Shown here: in pieces, positions 37,383 to 51,394 of the stretch | Numbering within the stretch: the first letter of the stretch is position 1 | How the letters are laid out: every line of letters starts with the position of its first letter | DNA from: Acanthacorydalis orientalis | Taxonomy: Eukaryota; Arthropoda; Insecta; Megaloptera; Corydalidae | Reading direction: 5' to 3' | DNA length: 64,000 nt | NCBI GenBank assembly: GCA_034766995.1 | Contig: CM068319.1 | Span: 22,271,469-22,335,468, forward strand | Position numbers and translations under genes: made by a program | Notes under the pieces: generated by a model | The model's input: the letters and a program-made list of their open reading frames with translations, nothing else | The model's database searches: none | Told to the model about the DNA's origin: nothing

Positions 37383-39364
37383 CATGCATATACACATATA
37401 TACACACATATATGTATGTAAAGTATTTTAAAATTTGCAATTGTTAATGTTCATATACATTTGAACAACTAATACTGTAAATATTCAATAATTGACCAAT
37501 ACAACAAGAAATAATTATAAGCAAATTAGTTACCCATTAAAGTTGATCAGCAGTAATTAATAACAAAGAAACATATATTTTAGAATCTAATGTTTTATCT
37601 AGAGTTGAATATATTTTTATTGTCTTTCAATGTATTTTCACTATTTTATAATGTATATATATGATTACATTTAGATTAGACTTCAATAGATTTTGAAAAA
37701 TGTTTTGCCCTTGAGTAATCTCACTATATGAAAATTATCATTTCAAGTATTTCAAATCATTGTTTTATTTTATTGTTTCAAAATATAATGTTACACTGTT
37801 TTAAGTATTTATATTGTGCTGGGTTAATAAGGTTCTTAATATTGTTTTTATATTTTACTCATAGAGATGATCTATTGGCCGATGATCTTAATTTAGATTA
37901 TGAAGTAGATGAGTTATTAGAGGAGGATTTGTTAGGCGATGATGATGAATTTGATCTATCTGGAGAAGAAACATTTCCTGATCAGTCAGATACGTGTAAG
38001 CGTAAACCAATATCAACAGAAGAAGAAGATATTCTTGATATAGGTGGAATTGATACAAATCTTGAAATTGAAGGTGATGAAGAAGATAGTAAGTTAATAT
38101 TTGGTGTTAGACTATTAAAAATCGAATTATTTTTATCTTACATTAAGACAGGATTTATCTTGAATATTAAACATACAGTTTGTATTTTGTCGTTTTTTGA
38201 TAATATATATATAATAATTTAGTTTTTTATATTTTAATATTAATGAATATTGCTACAAAATGAAAAATTGTACCAATTTTATATTTTAATTGGTATATTT
38301 TTTCTTTTAATGTTTATGGTAAATAATATAACAAAATTTTTATTTTTTTTTACAAAAATTAAACTTTTCTTGTATGCAAGTAACATAAAAAAAATTATTT
38401 AGTAAATATTCATTAATTCAATAAAAATTTATGATTCTTACTAAATCTTTAGAAACTTCTGAATACATTTTTGTGTGTATGTTGAGTTTGTATTAATTTG
38501 TATATGTATTTTAAATGAGTTATAATGAATTAAAGTTAAATTACATATTATTTAATTAAATATTAATTATAATATCTGTTCATTATATTACAGAAAAGGT
38601 AAATATGTTTTTATAATATTTAAAAAAAATGTATATGTGTGTGTGTGTGTATCTTTTATGTTATATAGTGAAGATAATCAAGATTTATATAATCAGTTGC
38701 TTAATTAAAATTATTACTGTCATTATTTAAACTTTTAATTAAATTAATGTAGAAACAGGAATTGGAGTGACTGAATGTGATTCAGTTGCTCGAGAAAATG
38801 ATGAAGTTATCGAATCTGGAGAGGGTTCTGTTAGTCGACTTAGAGATAGATTCAAGAATGAGCGACCAAAACACGCTGGACATAAACCCATTATATTTGA
38901 TTGTAATGAAAATAAAAACAGTACGTCATCCTGTTTTTATTATTGTATTTTCTTCTACTATTAAAATCATATTTTTTAGATATAATGCAGCAGAGACATG
39001 CTGCAATGAATCAGAATCCACGGTACAAAAGTAGAGGCATTATGGGTCATAGAGGAGGTTTCCAAGGTCGTACTAGAGGGGGTGTATTCAATAGTCGTCA
39101 GCAGTTCAGTCATAATCAAAAAAATCGTGGTAATTTTAATTATATACCGAACAGGGCTAATCCTCAACGTACTTATATTAATCCATGGGAAAGTCAAGGT
39201 CCTGATTTAAATTTTAATCAGGCAAATCAGGAATCTAAAAAGGTTCTTATAAATCCTCATTTCAGAGGCAACGTTCAACCACATTCAGATGGTATGTATT
39301 AGGTATAGGAGTAGAGGTCTAGCAGTATTCACAAATTTATTTCTTGTATATTTGTAAATGTACC

Positions 39365-39414
<50 letters not shown>

Positions 39415-42400
39415 TAATTTCAAATTATTTATAAACTTGCTATTGATAAATATCAAAACATTCCAAAAAACAGACCCAGAGCTGTATAAAAATGAAGTTT
39501 TATTTTAGCTATCGCTTTATGATAAGCTTATCAGAAAGTATTTGTTATTTAAATAATACAAAGTCGAATATTTTCAAATTTGTTTTTGAGTTTTTTTTCC
39601 ATAGTGAATGATATTTCTTATTGTTTTAAAAAAATATTTGTTTATATAGATCTGTAGATTTATTTAATTGAAGTAAGTTAAATTAATCAAAATATATTCT
39701 TTGTTGATGTAACTTGATGAATAGTAAAATAAACTTTTTCTGTAGTTTGATGAACATTTTGTAGCTTGATTATGTATTAATTTTCTTTTATGAATAGTTT
39801 GCGTGAATATTCTTAAATTAATTGTATAATTTGTTTTTGTCATTATATAATAAATGTCAATTTTAAGTCTTTTCATCATACTCGTTAATAAAGAATTTTA
39901 CATTTTATCATAAAAAACAAACATTCTTTTCACAGCGCGTTTGATTTGGGACCCAAATGTCGGGCAACAAAATCCTCCGCCTCTAATAATAGATCAATAC
40001 AACAACAGTCCATCGCAGTTCAATAGGCCATCTCAGTTTAATTCGAATCAACAAATGGGTGTAAACCAGTTTCCTCAAATTTGGAATGAACAAAATCCTG
40101 TTCTTAATAATACAATACTTGATAACCAAGTAAATTTATCAGTTCCAATGGTTACCTTCTCAAATGGTGTTCAACAAATGGATGGTTCAATGAATCAACC
40201 AGTTATGGAAGATCATAACATGCCAATGTTTACTAACAATCAACAAAATATTCCCAATCAATCAATGCCACAGGTAAGCACATCAGTAAATAAATGAAAA
40301 AATTATATATGCAGTTGTGTATAGAATGCAAATTAAGTATGTTTTAAAAAAGTAATTTAATTGTTTTTTCAAATCATCCAGGAAGTATTAGTAGTAATGT
40401 GTTATTCCCTGCTTAAATAGTTTTCAAAATATGTAGTTGTGTAAAAAATATATTTCTTAAGTACGTCAAAATAATTTTCACACTCATTCTTGAATTTGAC
40501 GTAATTTGTATTACTGTTTAGTGTGGCTACAACACTCAAAATGACTTGTATAACTCTGAATCAACTGAAAACTTCGATGATAACGTAACATATAACATAC
40601 AACCTCAACAATGCTTCAAAATACCCACGCAGGTAAAATAATGGCCATACTAAATATGCCATTCTTTATCTGTTTTTGTTTTATAGATTTTTATAAGTTT
40701 ATAGTTTCTTTTTATACTGTTAAGTTTTTTTTTTAAAAAAAATTAGGTTTTCTAATTTGATGATTTATTTTTAGTCTGGTTTTCGTGGAAGGGGCCATCA
40801 TAGAGGAGGAGTTCGTTTTACACAAGCAGATAATATGATAATTGTAAGACCGATATCAAATTCAAATGTAGTGTCAAATAATTTTGATGGTTCGAATAAT
40901 TTCCCTACTCGAGGAAATTATAATAATGTCAGACCTCTTGGATTTGAAGCCCCAAATAGAATTGTAGCTCCAGATCAAATGTACCAGCAAAATCAACTAC
41001 CAGTTACACCCCAGTCTATCATTCCAACATATGGCAATTCACAGTATCAAAACATCCAACCATTTCAACAAAACCTTTCTAATACAAATAATTTTACAAA
41101 TCAATGTGGAGAGTTTCAACCCAATTTTGAACAAAATTATAACAATCAAACTCAACAAAATTTTGTTCAGAGTTATAATAATCAATTACCAAACCAGAAT
41201 TTTAATGTTGTTAATATGGTTTCGAATAGTGATTCCCATCCTCCAGTATACCAGGACAACTCCAATGTACATATGCGTAAAGTTTTGACGTGGAATCAGA
41301 TGTCAAATGTTAATCAACATAACAAAACAATGCATTATGTACAACAAAATCGTACTTTCAATCAAAAAAATAATTTCAGTTCAAATAAAAATTTTGCACA
41401 GAAGAAAAATTTTAATCCGCAAAGGAGTAGTACCCGTCAAGTAGGTATAAAACGAGTACAGCAGAAACAATACACTGAAGTTGGTAGTTCAAATGAGCCT
41501 GTTGCAAAGAAGAAAAAGTTGCATGAATTTAGAAATTTGCATGAAGTTCAAACAGTAGATGTACCAGATACTACAGTAATTAATGATCATGTGCAAGAAG
41601 AAGATGAAGATGAAGAAACAAAAGCTTATCGGTTAAAAATTGAAGAGCAGAAGAGAAAACGTGAAGAATATATGAGAATGAAAGAAGAAAGACGAAAAAA
41701 AGCTGCATCTATGGGTGGAATTTTAGACAATCATAAATATTCTGTGAACGATTCTATAAAACTAGATTTAAAATTGGATCGTACAACATCTATGAATGTC
41801 AAGACAACTTCATCACTTCAAAAGAAACAAAATCTATCTAATTTAAAAGGATCACTGAAACCATCAAATTCTAATGTTACTGTAAACAGACAGAATGTTA
41901 AAGTGATACAAACAGTACCGATTAGAAATCAGAATGTAATTAACAAGACGAATTTTGTTAATAGTAGTAACTTTTCTCGGCCGAACAGTGCTAAAGTACG
42001 TACTGTTTTAAAATCCAATCAAGGAACACGTGCAGTTCCTAAAGAAGTTGCACCAGTATCACCATCATCAATATCCATGACTGTATCTAGTTCAGAAAAC
42101 AAATCTTTAATAGTACAAAGGGTTGTGAGACAAGTCAACCCAGAAATAGATTCTACTGAATCAGAAGTTATTAATAAAGAACATTTAACTTCATTTCTAA
42201 GCAGACGAGTTGTTGTCCCTAAATCATTGCCTGCAGATAGTAATGGTGTAGTCAGTACAGGTCAAAACGTATTGCTGAAAACACCAGTTGTTAAAATTAG
42301 TAATCTTGCTGCTAGCACGACAGAAATGAAATTACGCAGCATGTGTAAGGGTGTTGGGCTAGTTCAGGTGAGTTATCCGTGTAGTAGTTCTTTGGATTTA

Positions 42401-44115
42401 AATAATTAAATTGTTGTTTAATTGAAAATATTAAACATATTTATGTAGGAGTGGTTGTACGTGTGTTGTGTGGTAAATGAAATGTAGTAGTTATATCTTT
42501 TTTTAGTTGTAGTAGTTATCTCTAGTGTGAGCTGCAAGGTTACATTGAAAATCAGTTTAATTTTTTTATATGAATGTGAAGTTTGTTATATAATTAATAA
42601 TTGTTGATGTCACATTTATACTTTCATTTGGTAATATTTATTTCCATGATCCTATAATGAAATTTTCTTATAGATCAGTTCAATTTTTTTTGTCTAAAGA
42701 AATGTAGTGAATTTAAGTAGTGTTATATTAAATTATTATAAACAATAATTTGTTGTGATAATTTTTTTGTTTTGTTATTTGTATTTTTATCAAAACCCAT
42801 TTATACAATTTTATAATTGAGTATCCAATGTATGTAATGTTAATTAAATATTTGAATTATATTTGAATATTAAAATTTTCCTAATTAAAGTATTTTATTT
42901 ATTATAAATATTATGTCAAATTTTATATTAATAATACTGCTGAAATTAAAAAGGTTACAATTTGAAAAATTCTGTATTAGCAGAAATGGCACGCGTATGT
43001 ATTTATGTAATATATACCTGTGTTTTTATACGAATTAAAAATAATCATTTACAATTGAGAGTATAATTATGCAATAAATTGATATATATTGTAATTATGT
43101 ATTTATATGTAAAACTTCACATTCGGTTATTCTTGATACGAGTTAATTCAGAAAGGTATTCTTTTCTACTATTTAATTTATTTATTCTATTATATCTAAA
43201 TACTAAGATTACAAAGAATACAAAGTAAGTCTGTAATATTACAAACTTTGAATTCTTATTGAAAGTAGTTATAAGTTTTTTGAATTATTTTATGAATATT
43301 TGTACCTGTTATCCTTATTTTCCAAATGTAAAATAATTATGATGTATTTTTAAAAATTGTAGCCTAATTGCAATAATTATTTTAAATATTATTCCAGAAA
43401 CATAGTTCATTTGCATTTTGAATGACAAATTGTATTTTAATTCTATTTGTCTTATAACAAAAGTGAATATGTAGGAAAATAAGTAATAAAGGATTGTAAA
43501 AAAAATATTTTGATTAAATACAAATGGTAGTTTGTAATTTCTATAAATATGTGAATCATAAAAAGATGTAAAATTTATTTTTAGTTGTAAACAAATTGTG
43601 TTCAATTTGAAAAAAACCTCATTTATTTTGTTAATAATATTATGAAATGTATAACAAATGAAACAATGAAATATAAAAAAAAACTAATTGTACTTTTTTA
43701 AAATAATAAAAATGTTAGTTCATGTTATGATTATATATATATTTATATATTGTTATTGATAATGGAACTAACCAAATTTGTTAATAAGAGAATATATTTT
43801 CATTAAAAAAAGTGTGGTTTATTTTAAACTATCATTGCAACTAGGCTAGAATATTTATGTTTATATTCTGTATATGCTCAAAATAATCATGTACATATAA
43901 GTACATGTGTATATTCTGTGATAGACTTCAGTAAATTATTACTGATCATTATAATAATAAATTTATATTTTCAGAGTGTGCAAATGTTACCTGATACTCA
44001 GCAAGCCATGATAAAATTCAAAAACATTGCATCTGCACATAATTTTTTTAAAAAATACCAACGAAAAATAGTTGATTTATCATTAATTGATGTAAAACTC
44101 GTAAATGTTCCATAA
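37094..44115 (+). CDS. RBM33: RNA-binding protein 33 homolog
   Basis: Exons 37094-37104, 37865-38088, 38753-38920, 38980-39291, 39936-40273, 40522-40632, 40775-42367 and 43975-44115 give 965 residues with consistent phases. The N-terminus is very acidic (DDLLADDLNLDYEVDELLEE). An RG-rich stretch (MGHRGGFQGRTRGG) and KKVLINPHFRGNV follow, then a long Asn/Gln-rich disordered part. A charged helix (KAYRLKIEEQKRKREEYMRM) is highly like the RBM33 coiled coil. The last about 75 residues form an RRM-like fold ending VDLSLIDVKLVNVP, similar to the vertebrate IDLSHINVALIVE end. Known RBM33 proteins bind mRNA, aid NXF1-dependent export and recruit the m6A eraser ALKBH5. The first exon codes for only three and two-thirds residues. 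Confidence 0.85.
37349..37420. repeat. compound TA/CA/TACA microsatellite in RBM33 intron 1
   Basis: Mixed TATG, TA, CA and TACA units. Confidence 0.9.
39368..39411. repeat. (TA)n microsatellite in an RBM33 intron
   Basis: TA tract of about 44 bp, 77 bases after the exon 4 donor. Confidence 0.95.
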
Positions 44116-44259
44116 AATATTAACTGTGAAATTATATGTATAATTCTTGGCCTGCTAAGGTTATTCAGTATTTACGTATTAAAATATTAATGAAAAAAGT
44201 TTTCATTAAGATTACAGGCAGTCGGTTGAATTTAATATTAAGTAACATGTAATTTTATG

Positions 44260-44265
44260 AATAAA
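44260..44265 (+). terminator. polyadenylation signal of RBM33
   Basis: First AATAAA after the stop codon, at +145. Later signals exist, so longer 3' UTRs are possible. Confidence 0.5.
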
Positions 44266-44572
44266 ATTTGACACTAATTGTTTCTAATAGATTTTACTAT
44301 TAGTTTATAAGAAATACAGTTTCATTCATGAAAAGAATGTATTCTCTATGAATTCAGTTTAATTGTTTTCATTAATTTAGAATGTAAATTTATGCATATA
44401 AAGTTTTTATTTTAGACTATTCAAGTATATCATGTAATGAATATGTTTGAATCGATGAAAAAAATGTCGTCCTTTTTTTAATAAAAAATGAATTTTAATT
44501 ATTTTATTTTGAATTGTAATTATTTGCAAGTCAGTGATGAAACAAAGATTTTTGTCTTGAATAGTATTTTAA

Positions 44573-44858
44573 CCCTTTCGCGTTGGCGGAACTGACTGTG
44601 TATGCTATTATGAATGGATCGATGTGTCGTTAGTACACACTGTATGTCTAAGAAGTGTCATTTTCGGAGCTCCCTTACACTCATGTATTCATTTTGTTTG
44701 ATAAAAAGGGTCCATGACTCTTAAAATGAAATAATGTGTTTTGTGCATAGCACTTAAATGGTGTGGTGCTAGTGTTGAGTTCACTAATGCCAGATGTAGC
44801 CGGTATTGGCCACTCATTTTATGGATGCTGAATATAACTGGTGCTAGACGTGAAAGGG
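44573..44858. mobile_element. 286-bp MITE with TTAA duplication (piggyBac type)
   Basis: TTAA at 44569-44572 and 44859-44862 flank a unit whose ends are CCCTTTCGCGT and, inverted, CCCTTTCACGT. CCC ends and a TTAA target are marks of piggyBac-superfamily elements. It has no coding capacity. The interior is less AT-rich than the host DNA. It lies about 300 bp downstream of the first RBM33 poly(A) signal, perhaps within a longer 3' UTR. Confidence 0.8.
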
Positions 44859-44862
44859 TTAA

Positions 44863-46091
44863 ATTGTTTATATTTATTACCTATGAAAAGTTCAGTATAG
44901 AATTCAGAGTAATAGCAGTTTATCAGTGTGTTCTAATTGTTTATGTTTCATAAGTAGCTCTATAATCATGACTTTTTGTTTTTATTTACAACTTGTAATA
45001 TCAAAGGTAATAAATATAAAAAGACATCAGTTAATATTTAGAGTTTACTATGATGTTATTAAGAAGGAAATAGTCGATCACATGATATAGCAAAAAGGTA
45101 TGAACATTTTATTATAACTGATTGGTGTGTTGTGTAAAATTATAAATATGTTACTTTTTTAATTTGTCAAAGTTTTGATGAAACTAAATTTAGAATAAAA
45201 ATTCATTTTGTTTTTATGTGAAAGTTCATATCCCAACCTGACTGTAATTGACTTTTTATAGTACTCTTCAGTATTCATCAAACTTATGAAGATACTAAAG
45301 ATGGTTTTATTAATCTTAATTTAAATGAAAAAATAAAAACTTGAATGAGGAGAAACAGTTGTTCCCTTTAAAATAATTATGTATTTTAAACAGTAAATAT
45401 TCACACATATATTGGAATCTGCTAATTATATTGTTTCAATAGAATATATGTGAATTTATGTAGAAAGTTAACATCTCAAAACAAAATTATATTTTGCTGA
45501 TTATAGACTGATGTATAAACTAATTTTATATTACTTAAATCAGTTGATTTGTTACATAACTACCAAAGTGTATATGAAAATTTAACAGTCCAGACACATT
45601 TATATATATATATATATAAAGTAATTATAATTTTTATTTGTATATTTACATTATAAATTTAAAAACATTTTTGTTAAATGTTTATATTATATAATTTTAT
45701 GCTAATAAAAAGTGCATTTGTTATATTCAGTGTTTTTTTAATGTTTGTTTTTATGAGTGAATAGCTTGTAAATGAAATATGTTTTAAAATAAAAAAAATC
45801 TGATATGTTGCCCCTATTTTTTATGTATTTTTGTAATTAATGCTTGAAATGTTTTTGTTTTGACAATTTTTTAAGACTTAAAATATTTGTTGGTTATAAA
45901 TTAATTAAAATAAATGTGGGTTCTTTAAAATACTGATGTAATGTTTTTATAGTATATTTATGTTTTATTTGATATATCAAATTGGAATGAAATGTTTGCA
46001 AAGTAATCATAATCCAGTATGAGCGGTTATGTAACTAAAGTTAATCAGTATTGTGAGTCTATCTATGTGGTATGTGTTGTTATTTCCACAT
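44863..46091. other. AT-rich non-coding DNA
   Basis: Nothing supported beyond a short TA tract at 45600-45618. An ATG-started frame of about 44 codons (46018-46152) overlaps the predicted promoter and is probably chance. Confidence 0.45.
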
Positions 46092-46121
46092 TATATAAAT
46101 ATTTTGAAGTACAGTCGTCAG
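46092..46121 (+). promoter_or_regulatory. TATA box and TCAGT initiator
   Basis: TATATAA at 46092-46098 and TCAGTG at 46118-46123 put the predicted +1 adenine at 46120, 28 bases from the first T, the same geometry as at 29461. A consensus donor follows at 46185. Confidence 0.6.
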
Positions 46122-46184
46122 TGTTAATCTATGGTGCTATTGGTGACAGTTGAGTGTGGACCGTGTGTAAGGACAACATATAAT
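46120..46184 (+). other. predicted non-coding first exon (a)
   Basis: 65 nt from the predicted start site to AATAT..AAT|gtaagt. It is relatively GC-rich for the region (ggtgacag, gtgtggaccgtgtg). The only later plus-strand acceptor found that leads to a start codon is at 63387, about 17 kb on. The connection is inference. Confidence 0.4.
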
Positions 46185-46291
46185 GTAAGTAAATATGAAT
46201 TTATTTTCATGGTATTTAATATAAAGAGGCAACATTCTGTTTCAGAAATTATTAATATGATTAAAAAAATATTTTCTAGATGAATTGTATG

Positions 46292-46337
<46 letters not shown>

Positions 46338-46920
46338 AAATCACATTAACCTACTGTTAATGTGATAACTACTTTTATGAGTCATTCTGTCTTATTACAA
46401 TAAACTTTAATTTGTTTGGAGACATTTGTTATTGGAGATATAATTAATAATAGCTGAAACGAAATTTACATTTATTCTAAGATAAATAACAATTTCCAAG
46501 CAGGGCAAAAAATTCACATAAAATATTTATTATAATGGGTATCGAAGTCGGAAATTGTAAAGAGAATGTATGTATACTTATAATTTGTACAAAAAGTAAC
46601 TCATAAACGTTTGCAAAATGTGTATAGATTTAGTAGTTTAGTACATAGATTTATGAAAGTAGCTAAAAATTGAAACTTGAATGGAAATTGACTTCTTTGC
46701 ATTATAAAAACAATTTATTTCCTTTAAAAAAATTGTTTTATATTTTTTTACTTTCATTTATTTTATTTTTAAACACAATAATGAAAAAAATGTTTTTAGT
46801 ATGATTTATGTTTCACTGCAAAAAGAAGTTTATTTTCAAAACATTTGTTTTATTTTCGGTTGTTTATGAAATTATTAATAAAAGTTAAATTATTAAATAA
46901 TTTCATCATTATTATGTTTT

Positions 46921-46925
<5 letters not shown>

Positions 46926-46974
<49 letters not shown>
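46926..46974. repeat. (TA)n microsatellite
   Basis: TA tract of about 49 bp. Confidence 0.95.
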
Positions 46975-46978
<4 letters not shown>

Positions 46979-48189
46979 TTATTAATTTTTATTACAACTA
47001 AATGTTTAGAAAAAAGCACCTGTTCATATGTCTACTCATTTTATTAAACAGGTGTACACTTATATTAAAATTTTATTTTCATGTAAATGTAGATGGTCAT
47101 TTAAATTATGTGAATAATTCTTATAAAAAATTGAATCTTATAAATTAAAATCTTAATTTTTATCGTGAAAATAAATCATGTTGACTAAGAGTTGTATCAT
47201 TTTACAAAGTCGGTGGAATTATATGACATCATATATTGAATAAAAAGAGAAAACGTATTATTTTAATCTTTCTATTTAAATAAGATGTAATTAATTGCTG
47301 AATATATCAAAAGATGTAAACAAACATGTTTCCTTCAAATACATCAATGTAGGGAATAATTTTTTTTATTTATTAATAGGAATAACTACAATTTTAAAGT
47401 TGAAATGGACACATTTTTTTTAAAATAAAGTATCGTCTTTTATTAGATAAGTTTAACGCTTTGTATGTAAAAATAAAGTTCAAATGTTTACTTTTACTGA
47501 ATCAAATCGGTTTTTTATTTACTATTACGTTAAAAAATTGTGTATATATATATATATTTATAGAACGTGTATATTGGTTTTGTAGATTGATTAAAAATGT
47601 ATTAAGTGTTAATTAGGATTTGAATGACAGTATTTATAGTAAATTAGAATATTTTTTACTAATAATAAAATTTAATTTCTCTCTCTCTGTTTATATATAT
47701 ATATATATATATATATAAACCATTGTTAATTAAAGAATATTGTAATAATTAATCACGTACTAATTTTTCAGACCAAATGTAAACCGTGACATAGATGAGA
47801 GTAAATGTAATTAAAATAGTTACAGATCCAATCAATATGAATTTTGTATCTGATTAATTGTGAATATATTATTATCTGCAGTGTAAGATATATCTGTTAC
47901 AATGTATTTACGATTTGTTTTCATGAATTTGAAACATTTTGTTATGAATATTTGTTATTAAAAATTTACAATATATATATATATAAATACATAATTTGAA
48001 AAGCACAAAAAATTACACTCGTATGTTTATTTATTTATTTTTTATATAAATGTATCACTTTTTACAAAACAATATATCGTTTATATAATGAAATAAAAGT
48101 TTAGCAATAATATTTTTTTATATTGTTTAGTACTTAAATGTGAAATAAAAAATATGTTTAAACTGTTTCATTATAACGACCGTAATGAC

Positions 48190-48318
48190 TCATTGGACAG
48201 TGGTTGTTTGTCATTTTTTAATGGTTTGAAACCGTAGTTCACGCGCATGTTGCAAAGTGCACGTGCGCTGATCACTGATGTGAATTTGGTACTGCAGCAT
48301 CAAACATCTGTATATCTG
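48190..48318 (+). other. possible non-coding exon (b), CpG-rich
   Basis: A CpG-bearing block (acgcgcatgttgc, gtgcacgtgcgctg) ends at a donor CTG|gtaaga. It contains an ATG at 48247 with 24 open codons up to the donor. Joining this frame to the acceptor at 63387 meets a stop, so coding use is unlikely. GCGCATGT and GCACGTGCGC can pair as a short stem. The 5' limit is a guess. Confidence 0.3.
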
Positions 48319-48506
48319 GTAAGATGTTTTCTAATGTATGACAATGATTGCTAAATTTTCCTGCTATTTAATATAAAACCAAATGATTTTTATATGTAAA
48401 TTGTGTTTTGTGTGATTATATTACATGTAATTAAAATTATAATTTTTTTTGTAACTATCGTTACATCATAACCGTTTAGTAAAATATAAATAAATAAATA
48501 CACAAT

Positions 48507-48537
<31 letters not shown>

Positions 48538-49436
48538 AACAATTTATGTTAACATTTTAAAGGTGAAAGTGATGAACCTATAATTACATAAGTGTCGAAA
48601 AATTGTCTTTATTTTGTTAATTTCAATAACTATATTATGGTAATAGCCCTGCCTATGACATTTTAACATCAATATTTTAATGAATGGAATATTTTGAATA
48701 GTGCATAGATTAAAAATATTGAATACTGTTGTTATGTATTGATTTATAACCTGTAATAAAACATTCAAATAACATTCAAATATATAATAGTAAATATTTC
48801 ATTTCAATACAAATAGTTTCATATTTTGATTTAAAATTATTAATGTGATTTATTTGAATGGATCGTTAAATAATTATTAATATATAATTTAATTGTTATT
48901 TTATACTTGTATTAGGTAAGGTCAGTAGAAACTTTTATTTCTATCGATTTTAAAAACAAGTGAATTGTTCTTAATATGATATATTAAAAGAAATGCACAC
49001 AAGAATATTTATTTACATATTGTACTTTAATTGTTATTTTACGGGTGAAAAAGTTATTAATTCATACTGAAAAGTTGTATTAAGTTTATATTATTTCTTT
49101 ACTTTTTTTAAAAAATAAATATTTGCATAATTCCAAATCAATAAATGGACATGAAACTTAATTTTGTTTCGCAGTTCTCATTTCGTACTTTCATCTCTAT
49201 CTCTCATAGTATCGTATCCCTTTTCAAAAATATTGAATGTACGTCAATTTTTACGACTTATAATGTGTTTTTATTCTGTGATATCACTGTGTATGGAAAT
49301 TAATATCATTTTAATTGTATTTTTTAGACCACTGTTAGATTTCTGTTTCTTACAATTATTTTCAACATTCGTAAATTTAAAATAGATTTTTTGAATTGAT
49401 TTGCAATTAATCACCAAACTTGTTTTTAAGTAGACA

Positions 49437-49458
49437 ACTAATTCAGATCTGAATTAGT
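49437..49458. repeat. 22-bp perfect palindrome
   Basis: The half-site ACTAATTCAGA is followed immediately by its exact complement, with no spacer. Confidence 0.9.
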
Positions 49459-49683
49459 ACCAAGAATTTACCTGAAGATGATGAGTGCAAAAACTGGTGG
49501 TAGAGAATAAAAGTCAACCATAATCTAAGGAAATGTTTTGTAGATAATGATTGTACACTTTTTTCCAGAGTTTATACTGAAGGCAGTTTTTTTTAGGCAA
49601 AGATAATTAGGAGATGATTTTAATAATACTGTTGAAACTAATTCAATATATGTTATTGATTTATAAATATATAATACAAGTTC

Positions 49684-49686
<3 letters not shown>

Positions 49687-49744
<58 letters not shown>
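49687..49744. repeat. (TA)n microsatellite
   Basis: TA tract of about 58 bp. Confidence 0.95.
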
Positions 49745-49750
<6 letters not shown>

Positions 49751-51051
49751 TACTAGTTAATAACAGTTAATAAAGTAAGTAACTAGAATAACGAAATTGT
49801 AATAAAAATTAATAAATATTCTGACAACGACAAAGTATATTTATAGTACATGGTGGATTTGTGACAGTATGGAATTAAAGTAAAATTTTTGATTAGTGAC
49901 AAAAAAAAACTTAATGTCTTGAAGTTCTATGAAGAATATTTTGTACTTCCACTGGTCAGGGCATTTCTGCCTGAGAAACATAATCGTAAATATTCTTACT
50001 TCAACATCTTAGAAAATTAAGTATTTAATGATTTTATTTATTTTTATAATTTTTATATACTTTTTACTCATATCTCAGCTAAGTGTATTTTTTTTGATAC
50101 ATTTATCTACCTACAAAAAGTATTTGTTAATATATTAATTAATTTATATTACAAATTAATGTTGTATGTACCAATAAGAGACTAAATATTCGTATTTTGT
50201 ATGCTATACATTTGTTGTACCTATTGCTTTCTATAATCTATTGATTTATGTTTATTTTCGATTATATTTAGTATTCAAATTTTAATGATTGTATAAACAA
50301 GTTATAATTATCTGTAAAAAAGTGATAAATGAGAAGTTTTTTTCCGAAACGCAATAACAAAATATTATATGTTGTGTGTGTCCTCTTATAGATAGCAAAT
50401 ACATGAGGAAATACACGAAAATAAAAAAATCATAAAATGAACTGAAAACAATGAAAATATTCTAAAATATATTTATTCAGGACATGTTTTCTCAAATGAT
50501 AATATTTTTTAATGAACGTTTAATTTTTTTCCGATGCTCTCTATAAGGAATCATAAGAATTCTATGTAAAACCAAAACTTAAGATGGAGAATAAAATATT
50601 ATAAAGTATTATTAAATATTTTTATATTTAATAATTAAACTTTTAGCGACTAATACTCTTGGATTCGGGAATATAAATATGAATTTATAGTTTTTGAATA
50701 GTCACTGATTTTGCGAGTAGCTTTTTAATAATGCAGCTTTATTTATTAATTATAATTCAATAAAATATATAAAACATTGGTCTTAGTATAGAAAAGTTTA
50801 AAACACATTTTTTTAAAGTCGAAATATTCTCTAATAAGAATCGAGTATTTCTTTTTTGTTTATCTAAAATACCAAAAACTGAATGGCATTTTTTAAAAGT
50901 TTTTTTTAATTTATTAGAAAATGGAAGGTTGGTTATTGTTTCTATACGAAGTTATTGTATCACAATAACATCTTTGAGAAATATTTAAAAAAATTCGAAT
51001 AAATCTTTGCTAAGTTTAAATTTATTAGAGATAAATTATATTGTCACACAA

Positions 51052-51052
<1 letters not shown>

Positions 51053-51113
<61 letters not shown>
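51053..51113. repeat. (TA)n microsatellite
   Basis: TA tract of about 61 bp. Confidence 0.95.
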
Positions 51114-51116
<3 letters not shown>

Positions 51117-51394
51117 CATACATACACGTTTATTTATATAGACTTATTTTTTTGATAACTATCAGTTTAATTATGTTTTATCTGATGTATAATTGATGAT
51201 AATAATTACCTCATGTTCATTCTAATTACGGATGTGTATTAATTATAAAGATATACATGCATATTTTTATAATCTTTGAGTTTTCAGAAATATATAAAAA
51301 GAATTATAAAGCCTAGTTCATGCTATAAATATTGTTTAATTTTGTTCCCGAATTCCGTATACAAACAGACACGGTGGTTACAATCTTGTTTATA

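Noticed and set aside
46018..46152. 44-codon frame starting at an ATG
   Set aside because: It spans the predicted TATA box and start site, so it is unlikely to be translated; no coding signature.
49164..49385. 73-codon hydrophobic open frame
   Set aside because: Phe/Leu/Ile-rich products are expected from AT-rich DNA; no signal or family evidence.
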